A stretch of 64,000 nt of DNA from an uncultured Desulfobacter sp. (GCF_963666675.1 NZ_OY762929.1:2790001-2854000), one strand, 5' to 3'. Positions 17,307-26,965 are shown, counted from the stretch's first letter. The notes: a model not told the origin generated them from the letters alone. Program-made: numbers and translations.

Positions 17307-17383
17307 TATACATTTTAATCCTCCATATCATTTAATGATTAAACTTGAAGTACTTCCGGCAGCTACCTTGCGCGTGGATTTGA

Positions 17384-18442
17384 TCAAGTCACTTCAGGCA
17401 CAGCTTTGACCACTGTGAATTTATCTTTTTGACAATCAGGCAAGAAATGTGCAACTCCATAATGGGCAGCTCCAATGAGACCGGCTTTAGGGGTTGTAAT
17501 CACATGCAGCGGGATTTCTTTTATCAGGCTGCTCATTCGCCCCTTATGATAAAAAGCCTGCAGGAACGCTTTTTCCTTTAAAAAAGACAACACCCTTTCA
17601 GGAAGTCCCCCACCCAGATAGACGCCTCCCCTGGCCAACATCCGCAATCCAAGATTTCCGGCTTCCGCTCCTAAAATAGCTGCGAAAAGAGTGATGGTTT
17701 TCACACATATCCGGCATTGTTTACCCGTATTAAGGGCGGTCTTTATGATCACCGGAACCGGGTCCTTTCCTGCGGATTCGAATTCTTTGGTCAGCCAGAT
17801 TGGCTCTTTTTCATACTTTTGGTCTTTGAAAAATCGGTAAATATTATAGATGCCTTGTCCCGAACAGACTCTTTCGTAACTAACATGGCCGTATTTTTTT
17901 TGTAAATACGCAAACAGATCGCACTCGATCTTGCTATTGGGGGCAAAATCACCATGGCCGCCTTCGGAGGCAAAGGAGTTGTAAGTCACTCCATCCCATA
18001 TTAAAAAAGATTCGCCAAGGCCTGACCCCGGTGCAATGATCGCCTTGTTTCCCTTACCCTCTTTTTTTCCGGCACTCAGCGTAAAAATGTCTTTGGATTT
18101 AAGCTCGGGCAACGCATAGGCGGTGGCCTGAAGATCATTGACGAGCCTAACCGTCGTGAGATTCAAATCCCTCTGTATTTTTTTTTCATCCAAGACCCAT
18201 GGAAGGTTGGTTATTTGAGCCCTGCCGTTATAAACGGGACCGGGAACCCCAAACACACAAAAACTTAGATCGACCTTCCGGCCGGATAAAAAATTGGGGA
18301 TCAATGCTTCAATGCCTGAAAAATCAGCCGTTCTGAATTGAACCAGTGGTGAGTTAGCAACCAAACGCCCGGGAAACGTGTACAGGCATATATTTGTTTT
18401 GGTGGCACCGATATCGGCGGCAAGAAAGACAGGATGATTCAT
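17384..18442 (-). CDS. glk: Glucokinase
   Basis: ATP-dependent glucose phosphorylation, E. coli Glk type. Motifs are AADIGATKTNICLY (phosphate loop), VFGVPGPV, LVNDLQATAYALPEL, IAPGSGLGESFLIWDG, SEGGHGDFAPNS and GGVYLGGGLPERVLSFL. I chose ATG 18442, with a GGAAGATAAG ribosome site, over an upstream frame from 18478; it begins two bases after the preceding stop. It is the last gene of the oligosaccharide cluster and probably captures glucose released by the GH100/GH130 enzymes. Confidence 0.9.
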   Translation of the reverse strand: MNHPVFLAADIGATKTNICLYTFPGRLVANSPLVQFRTADFSGIEALIPNFLSGRKVDLSFCVFGVPGPVYNGRAQITNLPWVLDEKKIQRDLNLTTVRLVNDLQATAYALPELKSKDIFTLSAGKKEGKGNKAIIAPGSGLGESFLIWDGVTYNSFASEGGHGDFAPNSKIECDLFAYLQKKYGHVSYERVCSGQGIYNIYRFFKDQKYEKEPIWLTKEFESAGKDPVPVIIKTALNTGKQCRICVKTITLFAAILGAEAGNLGLRMLARGGVYLGGGLPERVLSFLKEKAFLQAFYHKGRMSSLIKEIPLHVITTPKAGLIGAAHYGVAHFLPDCQKDKFTVVKAVPEVT

Positions 18443-18443
18443 C

Positions 18444-19631
18444 TTATCTTCCGTGGGCTGCCGCTCTAATTTTATCAAAAAATGGGGTTTGCTTTAATTT
18501 AATGCATTCAGCCGCGTATAAATACATGGCCGCAGACCACGTCTGCCAATCCTGTCCTTTGGGTTTACCATCCTGGGCTTTAAACCATTCATTGAACCCG
18601 AAATTCACTTTGGCGATCCGGGCTGGCTGTATCAATCGGGTCAGGGCTTCAAACTTTTTTTCGGCAAGTTTGTGTCGGCCTGCTGTCGTTAACGCGGCAA
18701 TATAAAATCCACAGACAAAAGGCCAGATCCCGCCGTTATGGTAATCTCCGGGAAGGTTGAATTTTGTATACCGATGCCGCCAGTCATCATCGCCCGGATG
18801 AATATACGGGAAAAAATTAGGTGGCAAATCAACGGCCAGATCTCCATTGCTTCTTAGTTTTTGACACGTTTCTTCTATCCAGGAAATAATTTGTAACGAT
18901 CTTGACGGTGATGCAATCCCCGAAAGAATGGCCAGGCTGTTTCCTAAAAGGTCAAACCGTTCGCTATTGTACATTTTATAGGACCAGAGGGCATAGTAAG
19001 GTTTAAATTTTATTCTCAAACCACCCTCTTTGTCACGCTTGCCGTCCTCTTCTTTTATGGAAAGACGCGCGGTCATCCTTTTTTTTAATACGCCTGCCTG
19101 ATCATCCAGGCCGAATAATTTCAAGTACGTGTATACGATAGTATTCAAAAACAGCCCAAAACCCAAAACCCACTGCTCATCCCGCCAGTCGCTGGTGGGC
19201 AGTTGCGCCACCATAATCCGGCTGGATGGAGACTGGTAGGACATCCAGGTCAGGGCCTTTTCTGCTGTTTCTTCTAAAAAGTCAGCTTCGCCTGTAACAT
19301 CACGGAATATCTGTAGGGCCATGAGAAACAAGGGCGTTGTATCACTGGCACCGCATTCTTCGGGATCATGAACAATGGAGGGGATATGACCAAGCCGTGT
19401 CTGATGTTTTGCCAGAACCTGAAAAACATGTCGCAGGGAATTAATTAATGTTTCATTCCCAGTGACCAGAATCCCAAGGCCTGCAATCATCAGATCCCTT
19501 GTATAGGGTTCGGGATAGCCCCATCCTGCGGTTCTGGGTAGGTTGAAAAACGGCCCTTTGCTGTTATGCATCAACACTTCAAGTGCCGCCTTTTTTGCTT
19601 TTTCTATCAATACAGCCATTTTTTCTTCCAT
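18444..19631 (-). CDS. GH100-like glycosidase (neutral/alkaline invertase fold)
   Basis: 395 residues with an (alpha/alpha)6-barrel signature: WGYPEPYTRDLMIAGLGIL, HIPSIVHDPEECGASDTTPL, TSDWRDEQWVLGFGLFLNT, NLPGDYHNGGIWPFVCGFYI and FNEWFKAQDGKPKGQDWQTW. These resemble plant and bacterial GH100 neutral invertases and related alpha-glucosidases. No signal peptide, so it acts in the cytoplasm. Its start overlaps the GT4 stop by one base. The substrate may be sucrose or another glucoside; context argues for turnover of the cluster's own product. Confidence 0.75.
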   Translation of the reverse strand: MEEKMAVLIEKAKKAALEVLMHNSKGPFFNLPRTAGWGYPEPYTRDLMIAGLGILVTGNETLINSLRHVFQVLAKHQTRLGHIPSIVHDPEECGASDTTPLFLMALQIFRDVTGEADFLEETAEKALTWMSYQSPSSRIMVAQLPTSDWRDEQWVLGFGLFLNTIVYTYLKLFGLDDQAGVLKKRMTARLSIKEEDGKRDKEGGLRIKFKPYYALWSYKMYNSERFDLLGNSLAILSGIASPSRSLQIISWIEETCQKLRSNGDLAVDLPPNFFPYIHPGDDDWRHRYTKFNLPGDYHNGGIWPFVCGFYIAALTTAGRHKLAEKKFEALTRLIQPARIAKVNFGFNEWFKAQDGKPKGQDWQTWSAAMYLYAAECIKLKQTPFFDKIRAAAHGR

Positions 19632-20773
19632 TAAGATATCCCCAGCCGGGTGGAAATGATTTCCACAGAGCGCTTGGCAACAACCTTATAATCAAACTGT
19701 TCAACCACTCTTTTTCTTGCAGCTTCACCCAATTTTTGGCGCAGATCAGGGCTTTCCATTAAATCCATCAAATAAGTGGCAATATCATGAACACTGGCGC
19801 GATAATCAACAGTGCGGGGACTTGGAAAAACGATCTTCTGCCTTTCCTTTGAATCGGTTTCGGCGAATACCATGGTTTCCTTTAAGAGAATTTCCTGGGC
19901 GATTTCGGCCAAAAGAGCGGTTTCCCCATGGACCAGGGTATCCAGCATTCCCATGGCCTTTATTCCAATTACCGGTTTTCCACAGGCACCAGCCTCAACC
20001 TGAGGCATGCCAAACCCTTCCAGTCGTGACGGGGCCGCATAAATATCGCAGGCATTTATTAAATGAGGCATGAAATTTCTGGATAATCGATTCATCACAT
20101 TGATGATGTTCAGGCTGATCCCAAGCTGGTTGGACAGTGTATGATCAGATGCATTCTGTACCTCGGTCCTTTCCTGGGGCCAGACCTTGCAGACATATTT
20201 CCAGGGAGGGGCTTTGGGGTTATTGATGGCCAGGGCCTGCATCACTTCCAGGGCCCCCTTGGAAGCAGCATCCCCGCCAACGGTTAAAATCATCATGTCA
20301 TCCGGAGCAACCCCCAATGATTGTCTTACCGCCGCCACCTTGGGATCTGCCCTATCCATGGGATGAAACGCGTCTGTATCACATCCCACGGGCAGCACCT
20401 CAATAATATCTGGATTGATACCGTCCCGGATATACACCTCTTTCACCCAGTTTGATGTCACCAAAATGAGCGGCAGACTGTTTAATATTTCACGATAATT
20501 TGAAATATAACCGTCTGCAACCAGCCAGGGGACAGGCTGAACGCCATACTGCTGGGGATGAAGAATTAAATCCGGGGTATGCCCCCAATACCCGACCCCG
20601 AGAACCACATCCGGTTTAAACCATCTGTAGTACCACTCTTTTTCCTGGGCCGATTCAAAATTTACAGGATACGCATCCACTCCCATTTCCTTTAAACCTC
20701 TGTATAACAATTCTCCCTGTGTGGCCAATCCGCCGGGGGAGGCTGGATAGTCATATAAAACCAATACTTTCAT
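19631..20773 (-). CDS. GT4-family glycosyltransferase
   Basis: 380 residues, GT-B fold: a Gly-rich N-terminus (YDYPASPGGLATQGELLYRG), then a C-terminal nucleotide-sugar site with PSRLEGFGMPQVEAGACGKP, the E-x7-E motif of GT4 retaining enzymes. A GGGAGAG ribosome site precedes ATG 20773 within the end of the PIG-L gene (23-base overlap). The sugar donor cannot be read from sequence; neighbouring GH130 and ManC relics hint at GDP-mannose, the glucokinase at glucose. Confidence 0.85.
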   Translation of the reverse strand: MKVLVLYDYPASPGGLATQGELLYRGLKEMGVDAYPVNFESAQEKEWYYRWFKPDVVLGVGYWGHTPDLILHPQQYGVQPVPWLVADGYISNYREILNSLPLILVTSNWVKEVYIRDGINPDIIEVLPVGCDTDAFHPMDRADPKVAAVRQSLGVAPDDMMILTVGGDAASKGALEVMQALAINNPKAPPWKYVCKVWPQERTEVQNASDHTLSNQLGISLNIINVMNRLSRNFMPHLINACDIYAAPSRLEGFGMPQVEAGACGKPVIGIKAMGMLDTLVHGETALLAEIAQEILLKETMVFAETDSKERQKIVFPSPRTVDYRASVHDIATYLMDLMESPDLRQKLGEAARKRVVEQFDYKVVAKRSVEIISTRLGIS

Positions 20774-21389
20774 TTTTCTCTCCCTTTTTAAAACACCAAA
20801 AAGCCTCTCTTTTCGGTGTTGTCATTGCTTCAAAACTCTCTTTTGAAAATCCGTAGGTCCGGGTGATCATCTTATATTTTTTAAGCCGGATCGGTTCTGA
20901 AAGTTCAACGATCCTGTCGGCATGCTGAATCGCCCGGGGATAACCGGTTGTGTTATGGTCTTCATAGGCAAAAAGCCATAATTCACCTGCATTTAAAATA
21001 TTTTGCTCCCATGAATCTGACACGGTCCGGCCGATTTCCTCATGCCTTTTATGCCGGGTGTATTCGCCGGCCGGGCTGTGGGTGATAATCAAATCAAAAT
21101 AAACCGGGGGTAATAATAATCGAAGGTCTTTTTTGATATGATTTTGAGTGATCGTTTTTTGTTCCGGGCCGTCGTCAAGGTTCCCCATGGCCCCGGTTGC
21201 GCCGTAAAGGGTTAACGCGGCAGAAAATTTCGGTGCCCGGTCCAAATCATTGCCCCGACAAAGACAGATGATGGTCCAGTCGCACTGGGGATTCATCAAG
21301 ATCAGCCCCCCGCACCATAATGTTTCATCGTCGGGGTGGGCGACAATGACGGCAATTTTCTTAAAATTAAACAGGCTGCTCATATTCAT
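20751..21389 (-). CDS. PIG-L family deacetylase
   Basis: Zn-dependent N-acetyl sugar deacetylase of the LmbE/PIG-L group, about 212 residues. The metal site is AHPDDETLWCGG near the start, and THSPAGEYTRHKRHEE supplies the later His pair. Start at ATG 21389, overlapping the SIS gene by 23 bases. In related clusters such enzymes remove acetyl groups from glucosamine-containing sugar intermediates. Here it implies an amino-sugar step in the pathway. Confidence 0.85.
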   Translation of the reverse strand: MNMSSLFNFKKIAVIVAHPDDETLWCGGLILMNPQCDWTIICLCRGNDLDRAPKFSAALTLYGATGAMGNLDDGPEQKTITQNHIKKDLRLLLPPVYFDLIITHSPAGEYTRHKRHEEIGRTVSDSWEQNILNAGELWLFAYEDHNTTGYPRAIQHADRIVELSEPIRLKKYKMITRTYGFSKESFEAMTTPKREAFWCFKKGEKNESIGFI

Positions 21390-22383
21390 TGCCGATCTTC
21401 CTTGCTCTTTTGGGATGATCCAGATCCATCTTGAGTTCCAACGCGGTTTCAATTAATAAATTCCAGCCCATGGCCAATTGCAGATAGGGATTAAATTCTC
21501 CTAAATCCGGTATCTGCAGCGTCGGGAAAGATGTTTTCCGGGTGGATATGGCAATGACGATCACACCAATTGTCTCTACCAAGGTTTTCTGTATTTTGGC
21601 TTCTTGTTCCGGGAAAGGATCTATCAGGATGATCACTTCATTTTTGGACATGACCTCTTCAATTCCATGGACCGCATAGGTGCCTTCCAGGTAATCTGAT
21701 TTTTTTCCGACAATTTCATTGGCTTTCAGCGCCAATTCTTCTGAAACACCGTTATTTCTGCCTGAAAAATAGATCATATCGGAAGCGACCAATTGATTGA
21801 CAATGGTTTCAGGAATCTTTTGTTTCAGCACCTGGTCGATGAGAACCCCGGTCTCGTTTAAATCCGGAAGATCCTTAAGATTGGATTTTCGGAACAGAAT
21901 ATCGTAAAACAATGCCTGTTCAATCACTGTTTTTGTTGCAGCCACAGCATTCTCATGACCACTTCTTAAAAGATAGGTATAATCTGCCCCATTCATCAGT
22001 ACCGAATCTTTATGGGCCACAATGGCCATAATATTTTTATGGTTTCTCTTTTTCAAGGTTTCAAGTAATTTTACACTCTCTTTTGTTCTGCCTGAATTGG
22101 AAGCGATAAAAACCGTATGGTCATCAAGATCATATTCTGCGGACTGACTTGCCCCTTCTGTTATGATGCTCTCTTTATAGTCGTGATGCCGGGCGTCATA
22201 AATCACTTTCTTTGCCGGAAAAATCCGTGACGAGCCTTCACCGGTTAATAATACTCGCTTGTGTTTAATGTGTTTTACAAAATCAAAAATCTGCAAAGGC
22301 GCCATGGCAGCCAATACGGCTTTAACCTCCAGCATTTCCCTGACAAGGAAATAGTTTTGATACTTGCTCTCTTTTTTGTTCAT
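21367..22383 (-). CDS. SIS-domain phosphosugar isomerase/binding protein
   Basis: 338 residues with two SIS modules. The first holds LLTGEGSSRIFPAKK and FIASNSGRTKESVKLLETL; the second holds IYFSGRNNGVSEELALKANE and LEGTYAVHGIEEVM. This matches the isomerase half of GlmS/AgaS-type proteins; no glutaminase domain is present. It likely isomerises or deaminates a sugar phosphate, fitting with the adjacent PIG-L deacetylase. A ribosome site lies in the 26-base gap after GH130. Confidence 0.82.
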   Translation of the reverse strand: MNKKESKYQNYFLVREMLEVKAVLAAMAPLQIFDFVKHIKHKRVLLTGEGSSRIFPAKKVIYDARHHDYKESIITEGASQSAEYDLDDHTVFIASNSGRTKESVKLLETLKKRNHKNIMAIVAHKDSVLMNGADYTYLLRSGHENAVAATKTVIEQALFYDILFRKSNLKDLPDLNETGVLIDQVLKQKIPETIVNQLVASDMIYFSGRNNGVSEELALKANEIVGKKSDYLEGTYAVHGIEEVMSKNEVIILIDPFPEQEAKIQKTLVETIGVIVIAISTRKTSFPTLQIPDLGEFNPYLQLAMGWNLLIETALELKMDLDHPKRARKIGNEYEQPV

Positions 22384-22409
22384 TGTTTATTTCCTTTAAA
22401 ATCTGAACC

Positions 22410-23888
22410 TTAAGTGGTTGTATACATATGCTGAATCAATGCTTTGACTTTGATGGTTGCAATGCCCGAATTTATATCTGACATGGCATAGGGAATGACC
22501 AATTCATTGCAATGGATAATAGAACCGCAGGAATAGACAACATTAGGCACATACCCTTCCCGCTCTTTTTCAGTGGGCGCTAAAATCGGTTCCTTAAGCC
22601 GGGCAATGACTTTGCACGGATTTTCAAGGTCAAGGAGCACAGCCCCAATGCAGTATTGGCGCATGGGTCCCACGCCATGGGTAAGAACAATCCAGCCTTC
22701 ACCCGTTTCTATGGGAGAACCGCAATTGCCGATCTGGATAAATTCCCAGGGATATTCGGGTGTCTGGATAACTTTAGACATACTCCAGAAGTGCAGATGC
22801 TTTGAAAACATAATATGGTTGTTTTCGCCATCCTGACGGGACAGCATGACAAATTGGCCTTTAATTTTTCTGGGAAATAACGCCAAACCTTTATTCTGTG
22901 CAGCCTTTCCGTTCAACATGGTTATTTTAAAACTGATAAAATCTTTGGTTTCAATCAATTGGGGGAGAATGGCAAACCAATTATATGCGGTATAGGTCGC
23001 ATAGTAGGTCGATTTACCATTATCATCAAAAAACTGAACAAACCGTGCATCTTCAATTCCCCGGCTCTCATTTTTAGAAACAGGAAAGAGAACCCTCTCG
23101 GATATACGATGATCTGAGTGGAAGTCGACTTCATAATTCGAATCGGCAAGCCAGTTGATAATCTCAAATGTTCTGTTCTGTTTGCTTTTTGAAAATTGCG
23201 GATGTTTATCAAGCCTGTCCATTTGCTTGATTAATTGCTTTTTGCTGAATTTTTCAGGCAGTTCATTGAGAACACGGGTGCAGACATCAGTGTTCGCATT
23301 CATTTCTTTAAGCTTGTGCTGAAAAAGACGGCGCTTGTAGGAAGGATTTACCTTCAGATCCGGTGTTTCCACAAATTCACTGACCGGATCAAACCGAAAC
23401 GTGTTATATCGGTTAAGCACACCACTTCTAAAAACAATGGAAGAAATATGGCCTTCCCCGGTGGCCCGCAAACTCATGACAAAACGCAAACTGCCCTTTT
23501 CAAGGTGACTTTGATCCGGATGGGGAACAATGGACGGATTAAAAAGCGCTGCTGATTCAATGGAATACTCCTTTGTAAAGTAAGCGCCGATCAATGCCTT
23601 TTGAATATCACTTGGGAAGAAACCTTTATCAAGAAAGCCTTCAACCAGGTTAAAGTGTCGTTCAAAAATGTGAGTCAGGTCTTCATGCCGTCTTGAAAAG
23701 TCCTTCATTATCTGTGTTAATAATTTTTTGGCTTCTCCTTTTGACAGACCACAGATTCGTTTTATAATCAGCGTTATACGCTTGGAACTACCGGGAGAAT
23801 GGGGGCTTGTAATCACACGGGAGGTATCCCCGACAATCGCGTTGGGTTTTCTTTTTACTTTAAGTTTTCGATTGCGTTTCAGCAGCAT
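22410..23888 (-). CDS. GH130 family beta-mannoside phosphorylase/hydrolase
   Basis: 492 residues with a five-bladed beta-propeller pattern: LFNPSIVPHPDQ, SRGIEDARFVQFFDDNGKS, GNCGSPIETGEGWIVLTHGV and GYVPNVVYSCGSIIHCNELV. GH130 enzymes phosphorolyse or hydrolyse beta-mannosides, and can also run in the synthetic direction. About 150 extra N-terminal residues mark it as a long subtype. It is cytoplasmic. A second, broken GH130 lies just upstream, so the ancestor probably had a tandem pair. Confidence 0.85.
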   Translation of the reverse strand: MLLKRNRKLKVKRKPNAIVGDTSRVITSPHSPGSSKRITLIIKRICGLSKGEAKKLLTQIMKDFSRRHEDLTHIFERHFNLVEGFLDKGFFPSDIQKALIGAYFTKEYSIESAALFNPSIVPHPDQSHLEKGSLRFVMSLRATGEGHISSIVFRSGVLNRYNTFRFDPVSEFVETPDLKVNPSYKRRLFQHKLKEMNANTDVCTRVLNELPEKFSKKQLIKQMDRLDKHPQFSKSKQNRTFEIINWLADSNYEVDFHSDHRISERVLFPVSKNESRGIEDARFVQFFDDNGKSTYYATYTAYNWFAILPQLIETKDFISFKITMLNGKAAQNKGLALFPRKIKGQFVMLSRQDGENNHIMFSKHLHFWSMSKVIQTPEYPWEFIQIGNCGSPIETGEGWIVLTHGVGPMRQYCIGAVLLDLENPCKVIARLKEPILAPTEKEREGYVPNVVYSCGSIIHCNELVIPYAMSDINSGIATIKVKALIQHMYTTT

Positions 23889-23917
23889 GGGTGTATTTCC
23901 TTAAATTCAAGTCAGAA

Positions 23918-24141
23918 CTACATGTGTGGGCGACTCGATAGAAGACACAGTGAAACAAGGTCGCAGATCTTTGCCGTACCCACGCACATGACTGTATCCG
24001 CTCCCCCCAGTAAATTTTCACCGGGCCGTCTTCTTCCGGAACAGCACCGCAGGTAAACACCACATTGGGGACATAGCCGGTCTGCCCCCTGTCGGTCTTG
24101 AACGGCGGAGCACCCGGACCGATCTTCCTTTTACGGATCAA
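23918..24141 (-). pseudogene. Second GH130 gene, C-terminal relic
   Basis: Reading IGPGAPPFKTDRG then GYVPNVVFTCGAVPEEDG and VKIYWG gives two conserved GH130 blocks that are normally about 60 residues apart, so there is an internal deletion. After VKIYWG the frame is lost in a G6 run near 24,004; adding one G restores GADTVMCVGTAKICDLVSLC and the usual end at TAG 23918. It is a short-type GH130 remnant fused directly behind the chimeric gene at 24138. Confidence 0.8.
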
Positions 24142-24641
24142 ATTCTTCCGAAATCATCGGCCAGTCGTTCAATATCATCCTCACCAAAATAATCACCGGT
24201 CTGAATCTCCATAAACACCAGATTTTCCAATCCACTGTTTTCAATTCTATGGATGGATTTCCGCGGGATATCAACCGACTGCCCGGCGGTCACCTCTATG
24301 GTTTTGCTCCCAAGTGTCCATTCCCCTTTGCCGCTGACAATATACCGAGGCAGAAAATCAAAATTATTGTGGATGATGTCAAATTCTTCTGCATGATCAA
24401 ACAATTCGGAAATATGGAGGCAGTCATACACTTTCGGAATAATGCTTGAATCCTCTTCATCCCCCTTGGAGCACACAGCACGCATGGTGCTGCGTGTAAT
24501 CGAATCTCCCGTGGCAAACAAGGTGACATCATGCCCATATTCGACAAGGGCTTCTGTTAACAGTGAGGCCACTTTTTCCCATGGGCCATAGTGCCGTGGC
24601 GGGGTGCGCCAGGCAATGGGTGACAGCATGGCAATGCGCAT
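24138..24641 (-). pseudogene. Chimera of GT4 N-terminus and ManC-type cupin C-terminus
   Basis: A 167-residue open frame that joins two unrelated halves. Residues 1-100 (MRIAMLSPIAWRTPPRHYGP...IIHNNFDFLP) are the acceptor half of a GT4 enzyme. Residues 101-167 (SGKGEWTLGSKTIEVTAGQS, then DIPRKSIHRIENSGLENLVF and QTGDYFGEDDIERL) are the C-terminal cupin of bifunctional mannose-1-P guanylyltransferase/mannose-6-P isomerase. It lacks the GT4 donor domain and the ManC nucleotidyltransferase, so neither original activity is expected. It probably formed by deletion of several kilobases. Confidence 0.82.
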
Positions 24642-24658
24642 TAAATTTTCCTTTATAT

Positions 24659-26965
24659 TTAAGCCAGTAATCCGGGTGAAGACTGATGCAATAGTTCATC
24701 TGCATACAGTTTTTGCAGTGTCATTAATGACAAGAGCCAAGCAAGCGTTGATTCAGCGCCCTGGTTCTGGTTGATACCGTCCACCATCAGGCCGTCCATA
24801 CAGCCCCCGGTTTTCGGATCATAAAGTGGCATATTTAAATCATTATGGCCCAGAAACCAGTTAAAACACAGGACGGCAGATTCAAACCATTGCCGATCAT
24901 GGGAGATGTTATAGGCGGCGGCACATGCTTCAACCATTGCTTTAGCTTCAATGGGCTGCTGATCAAACCGGGCTCTTTTTCCTTCTTTTCTATACCAGCC
25001 CTTACACCCGATGGGGGCGAAATGATTATCCGTCGTCTGGATGGAGAGCAGCCACTTGAGACTATCTAAACCCATCTTTACCATCTCACGATTTTCCATT
25101 TTATGACCGGATACCAGAAGGGCATGGGGCAGTTTGGCATTGGCATAGTTTAAGCTATCCTCTGCCCAGGGCAAGTCATCGGTTTTATTTTCCTTAAACT
25201 GGGTGAATAATCTTGTGGCCAGAACATCCCTGATCCTTCGAGCATCACGGTCACCGGAAAATCTTTCCAGGTAGGCATCCAGGCCCACCAGACAAAATGC
25301 CACGGCCAGGGGGGATCTGAAACTTTCTGCTGCAATGATTGCCTTTTTAAAAAGAACGGTGCTCATTTCCAGGTGACCTGAATTTTCCAGAAAGGCCACA
25401 GCTTTACCCAGGCACCAGAGCGCACATCCATGAGGATCCTCAGACCAGGCCTCCTTGCTCCACTGTCTTGCATAGGTCATAAAATTTCGAAACCGCCCGG
25501 TTTTTTCATTGTATGCATATAAAAGGAATCCCAAGTAATGCCCACATAACGCATCCAGGCCAAGGCCATTGGTCGGCAAATATTTTTGCCCCAGGGCCGC
25601 TACCAGTAGTGCCCTGGCATTATCATCCGTGCAGTATCCATGCAATCTGTTGGGGATGGTATGATCGGCATGCTGCAACATGCCGGTGTCATCGGTCATG
25701 GACTTTAAGTGATTCAGTTTGATCTCAGGCAGATCAAAACGGGTAATGGCTTTGATATTTCCAACATAGGAATGCCGGGGCCGGGGACACAGGATGCGAT
25801 TTTGTCTGACCTCACTAAACACTTCAAGGTATTTTTGCGAAACTTCTTTCCAGATAGCTTCACGAGTGAAGGTGTATGCTTTTTTGCGCATGGCATGCCG
25901 CTGGGTATCATCGACCAAAAGCTCATTAATCTGTTCTGCCAAGACATTGGGATTGTTGAACGGTACGATTTTACCCCTACTATCAGCCAGCATTTCAGTG
26001 GCATACCAGTAAGGGGTTGAAATAATGGCTTTGCCGGTTCCCATGGCATAGGCAAGGGTTCCCGAGGTAATCTGTGCCTCTTTAAGATATGGGGTGATGT
26101 AAATATCTGCAATGCCCAGGAATTCACAAAGGTCTCTTAAGGCAACAAAATTATTCTGAAATATCACATGGTCACTGATATTCAGTTTGTGAACAATCTG
26201 CTGGAGCATAATTCGATATGCTTCCCCTTCAGTCTTCAATACATGGGGATGGGTGGCGCCCAGGATGATATACACAACGTCCGGGAATTTTTCGATAACA
26301 GCCGGAAGGGCCTGCAGCACGGTTTCAATTCCCTTGTTCGGGGAGAGCAGACCAAAGGTTAGCAACACCTTTTTGCCTTCCACCCTGAATTTATCCTTAT
26401 GAAAACTGGAGTCGATAAAGGGCATGTCCGGAATACCGTGGTGAATAAAAGCAATCTTTTCTTCAGTAATACCGTAGATATCATGAAGAAAGGATTTTGC
26501 TTTGTGACTCATCACCACCAGTTTGTCGGATAATTCTCCAAGCTTGATCATGACGGTCCGATATTCATCAGAAGGATCTATTAAAACGGTGTGTAGTGTT
26601 GTCACTAAGGGCATATGCAGATCTGACAGCAGTTTGAGCAGATGGCTACCGGCAGGCCCTCCGAAAATGCCGAATTCATGCTGGAGGCAGACAATATCGG
26701 GGTGGCTGATATTCAAAAACTGAGCGGCAATAGCATAATCAGCATATTTGTTCTGATGGATTTCAAAACGCACTTTATCAGGATATGCATATCCTTGAAC
26801 TTTATCATTCATTGCAACCGCCCAGGTAGAGATGTCCGGTGCCCGGGCTGACAATCCTTCAACCAGATCTTTTGTAAAGGTTGCGATACCGCATTGCCGG
26901 GGCAGGTAATTGCCGATGACGGCAATGGAATTTATCCCTTCAAAGGGTTGTATTTTTGTTATCAT
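24659..26965 (-). CDS. Bifunctional GT4 glycosyltransferase with C-terminal (alpha/alpha)6 domain
   Basis: 768 residues. Residues 1-390 form a GT-B GT4 enzyme (GNYLPRQCGIATFTKDLVEG; TFGLLSPNKGIETVLQALP; YLKEAQITSGTLAYAMGTGK). Residues 420-760 are a helical-toroid domain (HTIPNRLHGYCTDDNARALL, EDPHGCALWCLG, NQNQGAESTLAWLLSL) like those of glycosidases and phosphorylases. It is the first gene of the minus-strand cluster. The fusion suggests coupled synthesis and trimming of an oligosaccharide, perhaps a mannoside given GH130 next door. A simple ribosome site AGGAGG precedes the ATG. Confidence 0.82.
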   Translation of the reverse strand: MITKIQPFEGINSIAVIGNYLPRQCGIATFTKDLVEGLSARAPDISTWAVAMNDKVQGYAYPDKVRFEIHQNKYADYAIAAQFLNISHPDIVCLQHEFGIFGGPAGSHLLKLLSDLHMPLVTTLHTVLIDPSDEYRTVMIKLGELSDKLVVMSHKAKSFLHDIYGITEEKIAFIHHGIPDMPFIDSSFHKDKFRVEGKKVLLTFGLLSPNKGIETVLQALPAVIEKFPDVVYIILGATHPHVLKTEGEAYRIMLQQIVHKLNISDHVIFQNNFVALRDLCEFLGIADIYITPYLKEAQITSGTLAYAMGTGKAIISTPYWYATEMLADSRGKIVPFNNPNVLAEQINELLVDDTQRHAMRKKAYTFTREAIWKEVSQKYLEVFSEVRQNRILCPRPRHSYVGNIKAITRFDLPEIKLNHLKSMTDDTGMLQHADHTIPNRLHGYCTDDNARALLVAALGQKYLPTNGLGLDALCGHYLGFLLYAYNEKTGRFRNFMTYARQWSKEAWSEDPHGCALWCLGKAVAFLENSGHLEMSTVLFKKAIIAAESFRSPLAVAFCLVGLDAYLERFSGDRDARRIRDVLATRLFTQFKENKTDDLPWAEDSLNYANAKLPHALLVSGHKMENREMVKMGLDSLKWLLSIQTTDNHFAPIGCKGWYRKEGKRARFDQQPIEAKAMVEACAAAYNISHDRQWFESAVLCFNWFLGHNDLNMPLYDPKTGGCMDGLMVDGINQNQGAESTLAWLLSLMTLQKLYADELLHQSSPGLLA

